Shown here piece by piece: positions 21,604 through 32,666 of a stretch of 64,000 nt of DNA. The stretch comes from Rebecca billardiae RCC1528. Taxonomy: Eukaryota > Haptophyta. The first letter of the stretch is position 1, and each line of letters starts with the position of its first letter. The notes below the pieces were generated by a model. The model was not told the DNA's origin, did not search any database, and saw nothing but the letters and a program-made list of their open reading frames with translations. Where the stretch lies: NCBI GenBank assembly GCA_965240325.2, contig OZ251229.1, positions 1-64,000 on the forward strand. Reading direction: 5' to 3'. The position numbers and the translations under genes were made by a program.

Positions 21604-22677
21604 ATGGCGGCGCTCCACCACTTGCTCGCCGCGCTCGCCGTCTCGTGCGCGGCGCTGCGCGCGGCGCGGCTGCCCGCCGCGCGGCTGCCGCCCGGCCGGC
21701 CGGCGCGCGCCGCCGCGCCGCACGCGCCGCGCGCGCCGCCCAACGCCACGCTCTACTTCCACCACCTCGCCAAGGCGGCGGGCACGGCGTACGCGCGCGA
21801 GCTGCTCGGCACGCTCGCGCCCGCGGGCTGCCGGCGGACGAAGAGCGGCCGGGCGTGCCGCGCGGCGGCGGGCGATCTCGCGGGCGGCGGGTGCGAGCTC
21901 GTCACCTGCGAGAACGGCGGGCTGCGCGCGCGCCTCGACCGGCTGCGCGCCGCGCTGCCGCCCGCGCGCGAGGTGCGCGTCGTGCTGCTGCTGCGCGAGC
22001 CGGCCGCGCACGTGCGCTCGATGTGGGCGCACTGCCAGCAGGAGGGCGCGGAGGGGCTGCGCGCGCACGGGTACGCGCGCATCGGCTGGGCCGACTGGCT
22101 CCGCGCGTGGGCCGCGCTCGCCGACGCGGAGGACGCCGCCGCGCCGCCGCGGCCGCCGCGGCCGCCGAGCGCCGCCGCGCGCGCGCTCACCGCGCGCTAC
22201 TGCAAGTGGGACCCGCGCGACATCCAGACGGCGGAGCTGGGCGGCGCGGCCGGGCTCGGCGGCGCGCACCGCGCGCTGCACCGCGCGTGGGCCGTCGGCG
22301 TCGCCGAGCGCTTCGGCGACTCGCTCTGCGCGCTGCAGGCGCGGCTGGGCGCGCCGCGCGCCGCGTGCGAGTGCGGCGCGCGCTTTGCGAGCGTCGCGCA
22401 CTCGACGTGCACGGCGGCGGTGCGCGTGAGCGCGCGGGACGCGGCGCGCGTGGCGCGGCTCACGGCGCGCGACGCGAGGCTGCACGCGCACGCGGGGCGC
22501 GCGCTCGACGCCGCGCTCGCCCAGCTCGGCCTGCGGCCCAAGCGCGCGCGCTGCGCGGCCGCGGCCGACGGCGCCGTCGACCGCCGCCTGCCGCCGACCG
22601 GCGGCCGCGCCGCGCGCTCGGGCTGCGACCGCCTCCTCGCCCACAACCGGACGGCGGCGGCGGGCGGCGGGGGGTGA
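21604..22677 (+). CDS. Sulfotransferase-like protein
   Basis: A protein of about 357 residues. The chosen start gives MAALHHLLAALAVSCAALRAA, a signal peptide or signal anchor, and an upstream in-frame ATG at 21568 would weaken it. The PAPS-loop equivalent is LYFHHLAKAAGTAYARELL (about 55-72). The 3'-phosphate site is VVLLLREPAAHVRSMW (about 135-150). VGVAERFGDSLCALQARLG matches the late helix seen in Golgi carbohydrate sulfotransferases. The loop has AKAAGT where typical members have KTGGT or KTAST. Several Cys in the last third may form disulfides. It is only distantly similar to its divergent neighbour, so the pair is not a recent duplication. Confidence 0.75.
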   Translation: MAALHHLLAALAVSCAALRAARLPAARLPPGRPARAAAPHAPRAPPNATLYFHHLAKAAGTAYARELLGTLAPAGCRRTKSGRACRAAAGDLAGGGCELVTCENGGLRARLDRLRAALPPAREVRVVLLLREPAAHVRSMWAHCQQEGAEGLRAHGYARIGWADWLRAWAALADAEDAAAPPRPPRPPSAAARALTARYCKWDPRDIQTAELGGAAGLGGAHRALHRAWAVGVAERFGDSLCALQARLGAPRAACECGARFASVAHSTCTAAVRVSARDAARVARLTARDARLHAHAGRALDAALAQLGLRPKRARCAAAADGAVDRRLPPTGGRAARSGCDRLLAHNRTAAAGGGG

Positions 22678-24752
22678 CGCGCGGCCCGCGCCACGCCGCG
22701 CGCGCCCGCCGTGGGCGCTCGCGCGGTAGTAAGACTTCGTTCAGTGACCGGATGCATGCGGGCGGCTGCTAGCCGCGGCCCGCCGGCAGCCGCCGGTCAC
22801 AGACCGGCGCGCGTCAGATCCCGATGCAGTGACGATATATTGCTGCCCTATATATATATAATTGTCTCGCGCGATCGATTATGGGCGGGGTATAACTTGC
22901 CGGCAGCCCCGGCCGAGGCATCACGCAGTCCTGGAGCCCCAGGTGGGCACGCTCCCGCCGCAAGCATGGCGTCCGTGGGCCCCGCCTGCAGCAAGTCCGT
23001 CCGCGCCGCCTGCAGCGCCCACGGCGTGCAAGGCTGCACTCGCCGGGCCGTCGGCGGCGCCAGGCGGCTGATATGCCTATGCTCTACAGTACTGCTCCCT
23101 GGAAGAGTTCCCTACTGCCCTCGTCCCACCCACCCTACTGACCGGTTGTCGGTGGGGTGGGCATAGCAGCTTAGGGTTGGGGTCCGGTGCTGGGGGGTCG
23201 GGGGGGGGGCGGTGGCCCGCGGGGCCGCCTCTGCCGCTTACTCGGCGTCGCGCCTCCCCTATTATTGCGTGCGCGTTCGGGCAGATTAGGGCGTCGGCCG
23301 CTCGCGTCGTACGTGCATTGCCCAGCTCGGCCTCTGTTGGAGTTGTCATCGAGTCTGTCGTGTTCGGCCTCCACTCTCCAGGCGGCGTGCATTTAGGCGG
23401 CGCGTGCGATCGTATGACGTATCAGTCGGCATTGCCTCTATCGTGTACTTCCTGCTGTACGGCATCCGTGTACGGCACGAGGTCGAGGCGGTGTCGTGGC
23501 TCGATCGGCGGCGCGTGCACTTTGTTCTTCCAGCTCGGCTGCTCCTGGGGGACAGTCGGTTTCCCCACTGCCTCGTGTCTATCGACACGTTCAAAGCTCG
23601 CCGAGCAAGTTATATGCGCCAATCCGCTCCCGGGATACCATCGTCAACTGGTACTAGTAGTCCGGACTGCTTCTACTCTGACGACTCGTCATGGGCATGA
23701 TCGAGTCCACCGATATATATGACGCGATACGCGATTAGACGGCGCTCAGTCAGCCGGATCATATCGAGTCGTAGTATAGTATACTACTCGTCGTCGTCGA
23801 CTACGGACACGGTCGTCGTCTGCTGTACAGTGATGATCGGAAGACTCTGCAGCGCTGCTGAACTGCCGTAGGCCGTGCTGTGCTTAGCTACGCCGGCTGG
23901 GCTACGGCCGTACGGCTGCGCTAGTATCATTATCGTCGTCAGCACATATTGCTAAGTCGCGCGTCATCATGCATCATCGGCGTAGCAGTCAGCTGATCGT
24001 ATATAAAGACTTTACAGCTAGGACTCAGCATCACTGCGCTGACTGATGGGGAGCGCGCATGCGCTGTGATGATCCGGCCGGCGTCGTGATTACTGGCCCG
24101 ACGGACTGAGTGAGCCGGGCGGGCCGGACTGGTCACTCGGTCGCGGCGTCGTTCACTCTAGGCGCTGCAGTGCATCCGGGACCGTGATCGCCCTGGGAGC
24201 CGAGTGACACTGACCGTCTCAGGTCTAGCTGAGTCAGGACCGGCGGGGCGCGCGGAGTGTTACGCTGCTATATCTCAGAACGGGCGCGCGTAGTACGTAC
24301 CAGTGATTCAGAGTCGATCGAGCAGTCGTAGTCGTACGGCAGTATAGATCGAGAGAATATGATGCAGATGCTGATATGATGATGGCGACGATGTCGTGTG
24401 TGTGCATGCACATGATGAAGTATATATATATACATGCATAGTGTAGCGCGCGAGTTACTGGCGCGCGACGAGATCAGCAGCCGTCTGCAGCAGAGCCGAA
24501 ACTCGCGCCGCGGCGGCCCGGCCGCCGTGCCACGCTCGAGTCTCGCGGCCGTCCACCTCAGCGCGCGTCGGCATCAGCACATCGCCTCATGCATCCGCGC
24601 ATGCTGACCGAAGCTCGCCCAGACGGCTCGCGCGCTCATGCGGCGTGAGGAGCGCATCGCCGTGCCGTCCGAGGAGCGCGGGTCGGCGGCGGTGCGCGCG
24701 CCCTCCGGCTGCGGCTGCCGCGCGCCAGCCCGCGGCGCCGCGCGGCCGGGGC
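22678..24752. other. Gene-poor spacer
   Basis: AT-richer, with short overlapping frames and no recognisable domain. It contains a telomere-like TTAGGGTTGGGG at about 23171-23182 followed by a long G run, and short TA-rich tracts near 22850 and 24420. No RNA gene was recognised. Confidence 0.55.
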
Positions 24753-25748
24753 TTAGGGCCGCGGCGGCGCGGCGCGCGCGGGCCCGCCGTACCCGGCGGC
24801 GGCGCCGAGCGCCCACACCGGCGGGCGCGCGCCGCCGCCCCACGCGCGCGGCACGGCGGCCGGCGGCGCGCCCAGCGCGAGCAGCGGCGCCGCCGCGCCG
24901 CCGCGCGCGCGCGCGGGCTCGGCGCCGCCGCCGTGGCCGCGGCCGCCGCCGCCGCCGCCGCCGCCGGCGGCCGGGCGCGCGTGCAGCGAGCCGCAGCCCT
25001 TCGCGCCGGGCACGGCGCGCGCGATGCGGCTGGCGTACGCCTGCGCCACCGTGCGCGTCGAGAGCACGTACTCCTCCTCGCTCACGCTCAGCTGCGCCAG
25101 CGGCCCCGACAGCATCAGCCTGTGCTCGAGCGGCTCGTCGCAAAAGGGCGGCGCGGCCGGGCCCGTGTCGGCGGGCGGCGGCGCGCGGTGCGGCGAGGCG
25201 GGGTCGGCGAGGGCGGGCTTGGGCGGTGTGCCGAACGCGGCGGCCACGCGCGCGTCGGCGACCCCGAGCAGCCGCGCGAGCCGCACGCGCAGGTCGCGCC
25301 GCGTCGTGTTGAGCGCCGCGCGCGCGTCGCGCAGCCGCGTGTCGCACGCGCCCTTGAGCGGCTGGCGCGCGCGCGGGCCGACCGCGCCGACAAAGGCGCG
25401 CAGCACGGCGCGCGCGGCCTCGGGCGAGGCGGCGTCGACGCCGGGGCCGGTGAACGCGTCGGCGCCGCGCGCGCGCAGCACGGTGCCCAGCGTGCCCCGC
25501 CCGCGCGCCGAGCCCGCCGTCGCGCCCGAGCGCACGCCGCCCGCCGGCGCCGCCGCGCCCGCGCGCGCGCGCGCCGCGCCGCCCGCCGCCGCCTTGTAGA
25601 CGAGGTCTGCGAGCGAGCGCGTGCGCACGTGCAGCATGGCGGACTCGGTGTACGGCGCCCAGTCGAGCGAGTGGTTCCGCCGCGGCGGCGCGCCGGCGAG
25701 CACCTTGCCGTCGCAGCGCACGGACATGTTGCGCAGCGCCGGCCCGGC

Positions 25749-25782
<34 letters not shown>

Positions 25783-26492
25783 CGCGGCGGCGTCGGGCGC
25801 AGCGCGGCGGCGCGCGGGTCGCGCGCGGCGATGCGCGCGAGCTCGGCCGCGCGCCACATCGTCTTCACCGACGCGCTCGGCTGGAACCGCGCGCGCCGCA
25901 CCGCGCGCGCGAGCGGCGCCGCCGGGCAGCTGCGCTCCAGCAGCTCCATCGTGGCGGTGCGAAACTGTATGGCGCCGAGGGCGTCGGCGCCGCCGATGCG
26001 GCGGAGGTGCTCGGCGATGGTGGGCGCGTCGAGGACGAGGAACTCGTCCGTGTCGGCGAGCAGCACCCACTCCGCCCCGCGCACCTCCAGCGCGAAGCGC
26101 AGGCTCGCCTCCGCCGTGCGGTTCGACCGGCCGCCGCCCGGCGCGACGACGTGCACGCCGGCCATCGCGCCCACGGCGTCGTACGCGCGCTGCGCGAAGG
26201 GGGCGAGCGGCGGCGGCGTGGTGTTCACGATGATCACGTGGAAGCCGAGCGCGCGGTACCACGCCGCCCAGTGCGCCGCGTACGGCGCGTCGTGGTACGA
26301 GCGGCCGAGCACGACAAAGGCGTGCGGCGGCGGCGCCGGCGCCGGCTGCCGCGGCGGCGGCGCGGCGGCGGCGGCGGCGGCGTGCGAGGCGGCGTGCGGG
26401 GCGGGCGGCTTGGCGGGCAGCGCGCGCGCGGGCGCCGACAGCGCCGCGAGCGCGACGCCGAGCGCGAGCGCCGCGCGGCGCGGCGGGCCCAT
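24753..26492 (-). CDS. Family-92-like glycosyltransferase
   Basis: A protein of about 579 residues with a signal anchor (MGPPRRAALALGVALAALSAPARALPA), then an Ala/Pro-rich stem. The catalytic region starts at HAFVVLGRSYHDAPYAAHW and FHVIIVNTT. It has WVLLADTDEFLVL (about 146-158), where the DxD is the expected metal/nucleotide-sugar site. KTMWRA and HSLDWAPYTESAMLHVRT follow. This order fits the GT92 / Glyco_tranf_2_4 group of type II Golgi enzymes. Poly-Ala and poly-Gly inserts interrupt the domain, and the last 100 residues are low complexity. An upstream in-frame ATG at 26573 exists, but 26492 is preferred because the anchor begins there. Donor and acceptor sugars are unknown. Its proximity to two sulfotransferases suggests a shared pathway, but this is only inference. 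Confidence 0.75.
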
Positions 26493-26755
26493 GGCGGCGG
26501 GCGGGGTGGGCAGAGTCCGACTCCGCGCGGCGGACCGTGACGTCGACTCGCGCGCGCCCGGCGCGCCGCGCAACTACTATCTACTGCTACTATGATGAGA
26601 AGTACTTATGATACGCGCGCTTGTCGCGTGTATACAGTATTATTCGCGAGGCGCTGCTGACGAAACAGGGGCAACATCATCACTACTAGACGTATGATAG
26701 CAGTAGTAGTAGGACTGGCGTGCGGAGTCAGTCCCGCTGAGCGGCATCAGTGGCT

Positions 26756-28577
26756 TCAGAGGCGCTCCATCTTGGCCATCAGCCCGGCGAGCTTGCGGAA
26801 GGTCTGCTGCATCTCGGGCGTGGTCATGTCCTCGGGCAGCGAGCCCGCCGGCGCCGCGCCCGCGCCCAGCAGCTCCATCGCCTGCGCCGCGCGGCGGCGC
26901 GGGCGCGCGCGTCGGCGCGCGCGCGCGGCGCGCGGCGCGCGCGCGGCGCGCGGCGCGCGCGCGCGCACCTGCTTGAGCTCGCCGATGGAGGCGCCCTGCG
27001 AGGTGAGCTGCTGGCGCAGCTCCTTGAGCATGCTGTCGTCCATCTGCCCCGAGTCGACCAGCGCCTGCAGCTGCTGCAGCGCGGGCAGCAGCTGGCGCAG
27101 CGCCTTGTCGTCCATCACGCCGCCGCCGCCCGGACCGCCGCCGCCGCCGCCAAACAGGCCGGGGCCGCCGCCGCCGCCGCCGCCGCCGCCGTCGGTGCCG
27201 AGCTGGCCGAGCATGAGCGCCTTGAGCTGCTCCTCGTACACCTTCTCCAGCCGCTTGTCCGTGATCCCCACCACCTGCGCCAGCCGCTCGATCGCCCCCG
27301 CCTCCGCCTCGGCGGCGCCGCCGGGCGCGCCCGCCGCCCCCATCAGCGAGCCCAGCGCCTCGGGCGAGCCCGCGCCGCCGGCCGCCTCGCCGAGCAGGCC
27401 GCCCATCATCGCGCCGACGCGGGCCTTGAGCAGCCGGTTGAGCTGCCGGTTGCTCGCGCCGCCCGCGTACAGGCCCCTCAACCCCGTGCCGCCGAACGCG
27501 AGCCCCATGCCGCCTGCGGCGCGCGCGCGCGCGCGCGGCGTGTGAGCGCGCGCGCGCCGTCGCGCGTCGCGCGCGCGGCGCGCGGGCGGCGCGCGCGCAC
27601 GCAGCAGCACGCCGATGGCGTCGATGGTGCGGTCGAGCCGCTCGAGCGCCTTGGGCGCGGCATCCATCGCGCCGTCGCCCAGCCCCGCCTTCGCCCCCGC
27701 CTCCACCGCCTCGATCGCCTCGTCCACCCGCTCCGTGAGCAGCGCGCGGGTCGCGCGCTGCACGGCGCCAATCTCGAGATTATCATCTCCCGCCAGAGAT
27801 CGCTCCTTGAGCAGCTCGAGCGCGCCGACGGCCTCGGGGGGCGGCCAGACCTCGTCGAGCGCGAGCACCGGCTTCGCCGCGCCCTCCGTCTCCTGCCGCA
27901 TCTGCTCCGCCGCCGCCAGCTCGCCCAGCGGGTCCGCGCCCTCCGGGATCGCGTCGAGGCGGCGCACCGTCACGGACGAGACGGCGGCCGCGCCGTCCGC
28001 GGCGGCGGGCGGCGGCGGCGGCGGCGCGGTGGACTCGCCGGGGCGGCGGACGGTGACGGCCATGGGCGGCGGCGGCGGCGGCGCGGCGGCGGCGCGCTCG
28101 GCCGCCGCCGCCTCCTCCTGCTTCTTGCGCTGCGAGCCGCGCGCGCGCCGGTGCGTGCGCGCGCGTCAGCCGCGCCGCGCGCCGCGCCGCGCGCGCGCAC
28201 GCGCGCACGCACGCGCGCACCTCCTCCTCCGCCTCGCGCTTGCGCTTGGCCTCCTCGCGCGCGGCCTCCTCCAGCGCGGCCTGCGCCGCCTCGATCGCCT
28301 CGACCGACGCGTCCACGCCCGCGACGAACGCCGCCGCGTACTCGCCTGCGCGCCGCAGGGCGCGCGCGGCGCGGCGCGCGGCTCGGCGGGCGGCGCGGCG
28401 GCGCGGCGCGGCGGCGCGCGGCGGCGCGCACCGATCCCGCTGTCGGCGTGGAGGAGCTGCGAGAGGGTCTCGCCCGCGGTGCGCGCCTTCTCGCGCCGGA
28501 ACAGCTGGCCCAGCCCGCCGCCGCCGCCCGCCGCCGCGGGCGCCGCGGCCGGCGCGGCGGCGGGCGGCGCGGCGAGC

Positions 28578-28633
<56 letters not shown>

Positions 28634-29356
28634 GCGGCTGAGCGTGCGCAGCGTGGCGAGCGGGTCGTCGTCGGCGTCGGCGGGCGAGGCGCTCACGTCG
28701 AGCACCGGCTGCGCCGCCGCCGCGCCCTCGCCCCCGCCCGGGGGCCCGCCCGGACCGCCCGGACCCGGCGCGTCGGGCACGAGTTTCGTCAACTGGCGGC
28801 GCAGCTCGTCCGTGCGGCGCCGCTCCGAGCGCGCGCGGCCCCAGACGGAGAGGGCCTGGCCCGAGGCGGCGGCGGCGCCGCCGACGACGAGCAGCGTGCG
28901 CGTCGACACGCCCGACGCGCCGTCCAGCTCCGCGTCCGCCGTCACCACCGCCGCCGCGCCGTCGCGCGCGCGCCGGCGGCCGGCGGCGGCCGGCGGCGCG
29001 TCCGCGCTCGCGGCCGCGGGCGCGGCGAGCGCGGCGGGCGGCGCGCGGAAGCCCGAGGCGCAGGCCCACGCGGCGAGGAGCGCGGCGCGCCGCAGCCGCT
29101 GCAGCCGCGCGAGCCACGCGCGCGCGCCGCGCGCCGCCGGCGCGGGCGGCGGCGGCGGCGGCTCGTCGCCGCCGCCGCCGCGCGGCGCCGCGAGCCGCGC
29201 CGCCGCGCGCGGGTGGGCGAGCGGTCGGCGCGCGCACGGGGCGGCGGCGGCGGCGGCGCGCGGCGGCAGGCGCGCCGGCCGCAGCGCCGCGCCCGCCGGC
29301 GCGCCCAGGTGCAGCAGCGCGAGCAGCGCGAGTGCGAGCGCGGCGCGGCCCCCCAT
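26756..29356 (-). CDS. Plastid-targeted protein of unknown function, five exons
   Basis: The exons are 29356-28432, 28345-28221, 28129-27601, 27513-26969 and 26881-26756. They join in frame to about 749 residues. The introns are 86, 91, 87 and 87 nt, all GT..AG and almost purely C/G. The N-terminus MGGRAALALALLALLHLGAPAGA is a signal peptide. ALRPARLPPR follows as a basic leader, which together resemble a bipartite plastid presequence of secondary-plastid algae. STRTLLVVGGAAAASGQAL may be a membrane segment. The middle has EAIEAAQAALEEAAREEAK coiled coil and low-complexity Pro/Ala. The C-terminal half is helical (GITDKRLEKVYEEQLKALML, MDDKALRQLLPALQQLQALV) with Gly runs. I do not recognise the family. 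Confidence 0.7.
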
Positions 29357-29571
29357 GAGCGTGCGTCGATTGATGAGCGCCGTCGGCGGTCGGCCCTGCT
29401 CACGAGCGTCGCTCTCGCCACGCGGACACGAGTCCGGGCGGATACGCCGGGCGCCTGCTCTGCGACCCCTCGCTTACGACCGGATACCCTTACTTACGTG
29501 CAATCTGGGGGTTGAGTGGCTTTCTGATACGACCACCCTGACCCGCATACGACCCGACATCGTAAGTCAGA

Positions 29572-29724
29572 CTTGCATACTCCCCTCGCACATACGACGC
29601 GGGCAGTAAATCACGCGCGATTGACTTGCATACCCCCACGCGCACATACGACGCGGGCAGTAAATCACGCGCGATTGATGACTTGCGTACCCCCACGCGC
29701 ACATACGACGCGGGCAGTAAATAC
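29572..29724. repeat. Three-copy 54-58-bp tandem repeat
   Basis: CATACGACGCGGGCAGTAAA occurs at 29591, 29645 and 29703, each preceded by GACTTGC(A/G)TAC-CCC. A partial, more diverged unit lies before 29572. It sits between the divergent plastid-protein and methyltransferase genes and may overlap promoter sequence. Confidence 0.85.
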
Positions 29725-29769
29725 TAACGTGCTGAGTCGGGCCGCGAGGCGGGGCCGCGGGGGGCTCGG

Positions 29770-30914
29770 ATGGCCGCGACGGCCGCCGCCACGGAGGGAG
29801 GCGGCTGGGAGGGCTTGGCGCTCGCGCTCGGCGCGGCGCTCGTGCTCGCGCTGCTGTGGTGCAGCGGCGCATGGCGCGCGATGAGCGCGATGGCGGACAG
29901 CTACAACCAGGCCTACATCGACGGCGAGGACGAGGCGGAGGCGGAGGCGGCGGGCGAGGCGGACGCGGCGGCGCGCCCGACCGCCGCGGCGCGCGGCGCG
30001 GACGACGCGGCGGCGGCGCGGCGGCGCAGGGCGGCGTGAGCCGCGGCGTGCCGGCGGCGTCGCCGCGCGCGCGCGCACGCACGCACGTGCTCGTCGACGC
30101 GCGCGGCGCCGAGCTCCGCGTCGCGCTCGCGGACGCGGCCGCGCCGCACGGCCCCTCGGGAGTCGGCGGGCACGCGTGGCCGTGCGCGCGCGCGCTCGCG
30201 GCGCACGTGTGGGCGCAGCGCGAGGCGCTGGTGGCGGGGCGGCGCGTGCTGGAGCTCGGCGCGGGGCTCGGCCTGCCCGGCATCGCCGCCGCCCTCGCCG
30301 GCGCGCGCGCCGTCCTCCTCACCGACCGCGCGGACGGCGCGGCGCTGGCCGCGCTTGCGGCCAACGCGGCGCGCAACGGCCTGCGGCCGCGCGGCGCGCC
30401 GTGCGACGTGCGCGTGCGCGCGCTGGAGTGGGCCGAGCTCGCGCCGCTCCCGCCCGGCGAGGCCGCGGGCCCCGACCTCGTCCTCGCCGCCGACGTGTGG
30501 TACGAGCAGCACGGCTCCGGCCGCGAGTCCGGCCGCGAGTCCGGCCGCCGCGCGCCGCCGGCGGGGGCCGGCGCGCGCGCCGCGCCGCCGGCCGCGCCGC
30601 CGGCGGGCGCGGGCGTGTGCGAGGCCGCGGTCGCGGCCATCGCGCAGCTGCTGGCGATGGGCGGTGGCGGCGGCGCGGGGGGCGAGGCGCCGCGCTGCGT
30701 GTGCTGCTACGAGGAGCGCGACGAGGAGCTCAGCGCCGCGCTGCTCGGCCTGCTGCGCCGCTACGCGCTGAGCGCGCGCCCGCTGCCGCTGCCGCCGCCC
30801 GGCGCGTGCGCCGCCGAGGGCGCGGCCGAGCCGGCGGCGGGCGCGGGCTGGGGCGGCGAGCTCGTGCTGCTCGAGCTCCGGCTGCAGGCCGCGTGTGAGG
30901 CGTGGCGGCTCTGA
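29770..30914 (+). CDS. METTL21-type methyltransferase, probably membrane-anchored
   Basis: A seven-beta-strand SAM methyltransferase of the lysine-methyltransferase group (Methyltransf_16). VLELGAGLGLPGIAAAL is motif I, VLLTDR follows strand 2, and PDLVLAADVWYEQ is the post-motif acidic strand. The catalytic frame ends at 30914. It has no credible Met of its own. The frame just upstream (29770-30039, +1 relative) encodes MAATAAATEGGG, a membrane helix (LALALGAALVLALLW) and an acidic linker. The simplest model is one anchored protein joined by an intron that I cannot place. No GT donor lies before 30033, so a GC..AG intron ending near the CAG at 30026-30028 is one option. Otherwise there are two genes, or an assembly frameshift. 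Confidence 0.65.
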
Positions 30915-31133
30915 CACGCGCGGCTGCTGCCGCCACACTGTACGCGTAGTCACTTAGTGGTAGTGGTCACTCAGGTCAGAGGACTGATGGCGCTGACAAT
31001 GGCAGAGTAGGCACTCGAAAATGCAGCCGCCGCAGCCATCGTGCGGGGCTCGGCGCGAGCATCCGCCTTCGTCCGGCGCTGTGTGTGTCGTGCGGCGCGC
31101 GGCGCGGCGGCGGCGGCTGCGCGCGCGGGCGGC

Positions 31134-31751
31134 ATGACGATCCGCTTCGTGCTGATGGTGAACAAGCAGGGCCAGACGCGCCTCGCGCAGTACGTCAACA
31201 TGCACAACATCGAGGAGCGCTGCGCCCTCGAGTCGGAGGTGATCCGCAAGTGCCTCTCGCGCACCGAGACGCAATGCTCCTTCTACGAGTTCCGCGGGTA
31301 CAAGGTGGTGTACAGGCGGTACGCGAGCCTCTTCTTCATCGTCGGCGTGGAGGGGGACGACGAGGTGCGCGCGCGCCGCCGCCGCCGCCCGCGCCGCCGC
31401 CGCGCCCGCCGCCGCCCACCCACACCGCGCGCCCGCTCCGCGGCGGCTCAGAACGAGCTCGCGATTCTCGAGTTCATCCACGCGCTGGTCGAGACGCTCG
31501 ACCGGTACTTTGAGAACGTGTGCGAGCTGGACATCATGTTCAACCTCGAGAAGGCGCACTTCGTCGTCGACGAGATGCTGATGAACGGCTGCATCATCGA
31601 GGTGCGCGCGCCAGCCGCGCGAGCGAGCCGCGCGCCGCCGCCGCGCTCACCGGCCTCCGCCGCGCCTCCCCGCTGCGGCCGCGCGGCGCAGACGAACAAG
31701 AACAACATCCTCGCGCCCATCCACCTGCTCGACAAGGCGTCGGGCATGTAG
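31134..31751 (+). CDS. AP4S1: AP-4 complex sigma (small) subunit
   Basis: Spliced length is 146 residues, against about 144 in animals. The exons are 31134-31364, 31452-31601 and 31692-31751. The introns are 87 and 90 nt, phase 0, GT..AG. The protein starts MTIRFVLMVNKQGQTRLAQY, continues with SEVIRKCLSRTETQCSFYEF, and ends with LDIMFNLEKAHFVVDEML and NILAPIHLLDKASGM. CLSR and the ILAP..LLDK tail fit AP-4 sigma better than AP-1/2 sigma. It forms the small core subunit of the heterotetrameric AP-4 coat at the trans-Golgi network. Both introns are multiples of three and stop-free, so retained introns would still read through. The last exon is followed by a perfect extra copy. Confidence 0.92.
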   Translation: MTIRFVLMVNKQGQTRLAQYVNMHNIEERCALESEVIRKCLSRTETQCSFYEFRGYKVVYRRYASLFFIVGVEGDDEVRARRRRRPRRRRARRRPPTPRARSAAAQNELAILEFIHALVETLDRYFENVCELDIMFNLEKAHFVVDEMLMNGCIIEVRAPAARASRAPPPRSPASAAPPRCGRAAQTNKNNILAPIHLLDKASGM

Positions 31752-31822
31752 CGCGGCGCAGACGAACAAGAACAACATCCTCGCGCCCATCCACCTGCTC
31801 GACAAGGCGTCGGGCATGTAGC
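31683..31822. repeat. 70-bp perfect tandem duplication of last AP4S1 exon
   Basis: 31683-31752 and 31753-31822 are identical. The unit holds the 3' splice site (GCGCAG), the 20 terminal codons and the stop. Splicing to the second acceptor would give the same protein with a shorter 3' UTR. The identity of the copies points to a recent event, a still-polymorphic site, or an assembly duplication. Confidence 0.95.
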
Positions 31823-32022
31823 GCGGCGGCCGTGCTGCGCCCGCGCACAGGCCGCGCGCACTCCGCCTCACACGGCGCACACAGGCACTCTCCGCTACTG
31901 AGACTGCCCGCTGCCACAGTGGCCGAGTGGGCGTGGCGCGCGGGTTGGCATCGCGTGCTCAGTACGATCAGTAGGTAGCACAGCTTGACGATCCAGCGCG
32001 CGCATTATTGTACGACGACGAC

Positions 32023-32070
<48 letters not shown>

Positions 32071-32666
32071 TATATATAATCAACAGCATCATCATGGCTC
32101 TAGCAGCGCTATAATAATATAGCGCAGCGCTGTCGTCGTAGTACGACGACAACTCGGCGTAGGACCGTAGGACGGTACCTGTCACACAGGCAGGCGTAGG
32201 GCCGACGAGTAGTGCGTGCTGACAGCAAAGGCCCTGTGCCTCGACGATGATACGGTCCGCCCGGTGGCACGGTCACACAGCTCGGACACAGCAGAGTAAC
32301 AGACGACTGTAAAACAGACGACTGCGCTCGACCGTGCACCGACTGCACGGACCACGGTGACGGTGACGGGGCGGCGGGGCGGCACTCGCCGATATGATGA
32401 TGGCGCGACGACGATGCACGTGAGGCCCGGAGCCGCCGGAGATTGAGAAACGCGCGCACGTCGGCCCCGTGCGCATCGGAACGCCTCCAGGGCCCCGTCG
32501 TCGGCTCGCGCCGATGCGCGCGCGCCACCGCCCGCGCCCCGTCCCCGCCGCCAGCCGAGCGCCAGCCAGGCTGCCGCCCCACACCGCACACGGGTCGGCT
32601 GTGCACGCGGCCGGCCAGGAGCGGCGGCGGGCGGCGGCGCGTCGCGGAGGGCGTGACGTGCGCCGC
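31823..32666. other. Convergent-gene spacer with TA microsatellite
   Basis: This is the 3' region between convergent genes. It contains a (TA)n tract at about 32026-32062 and further TA-rich sequence to 32082. No gene was recognised. Confidence 0.6.
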
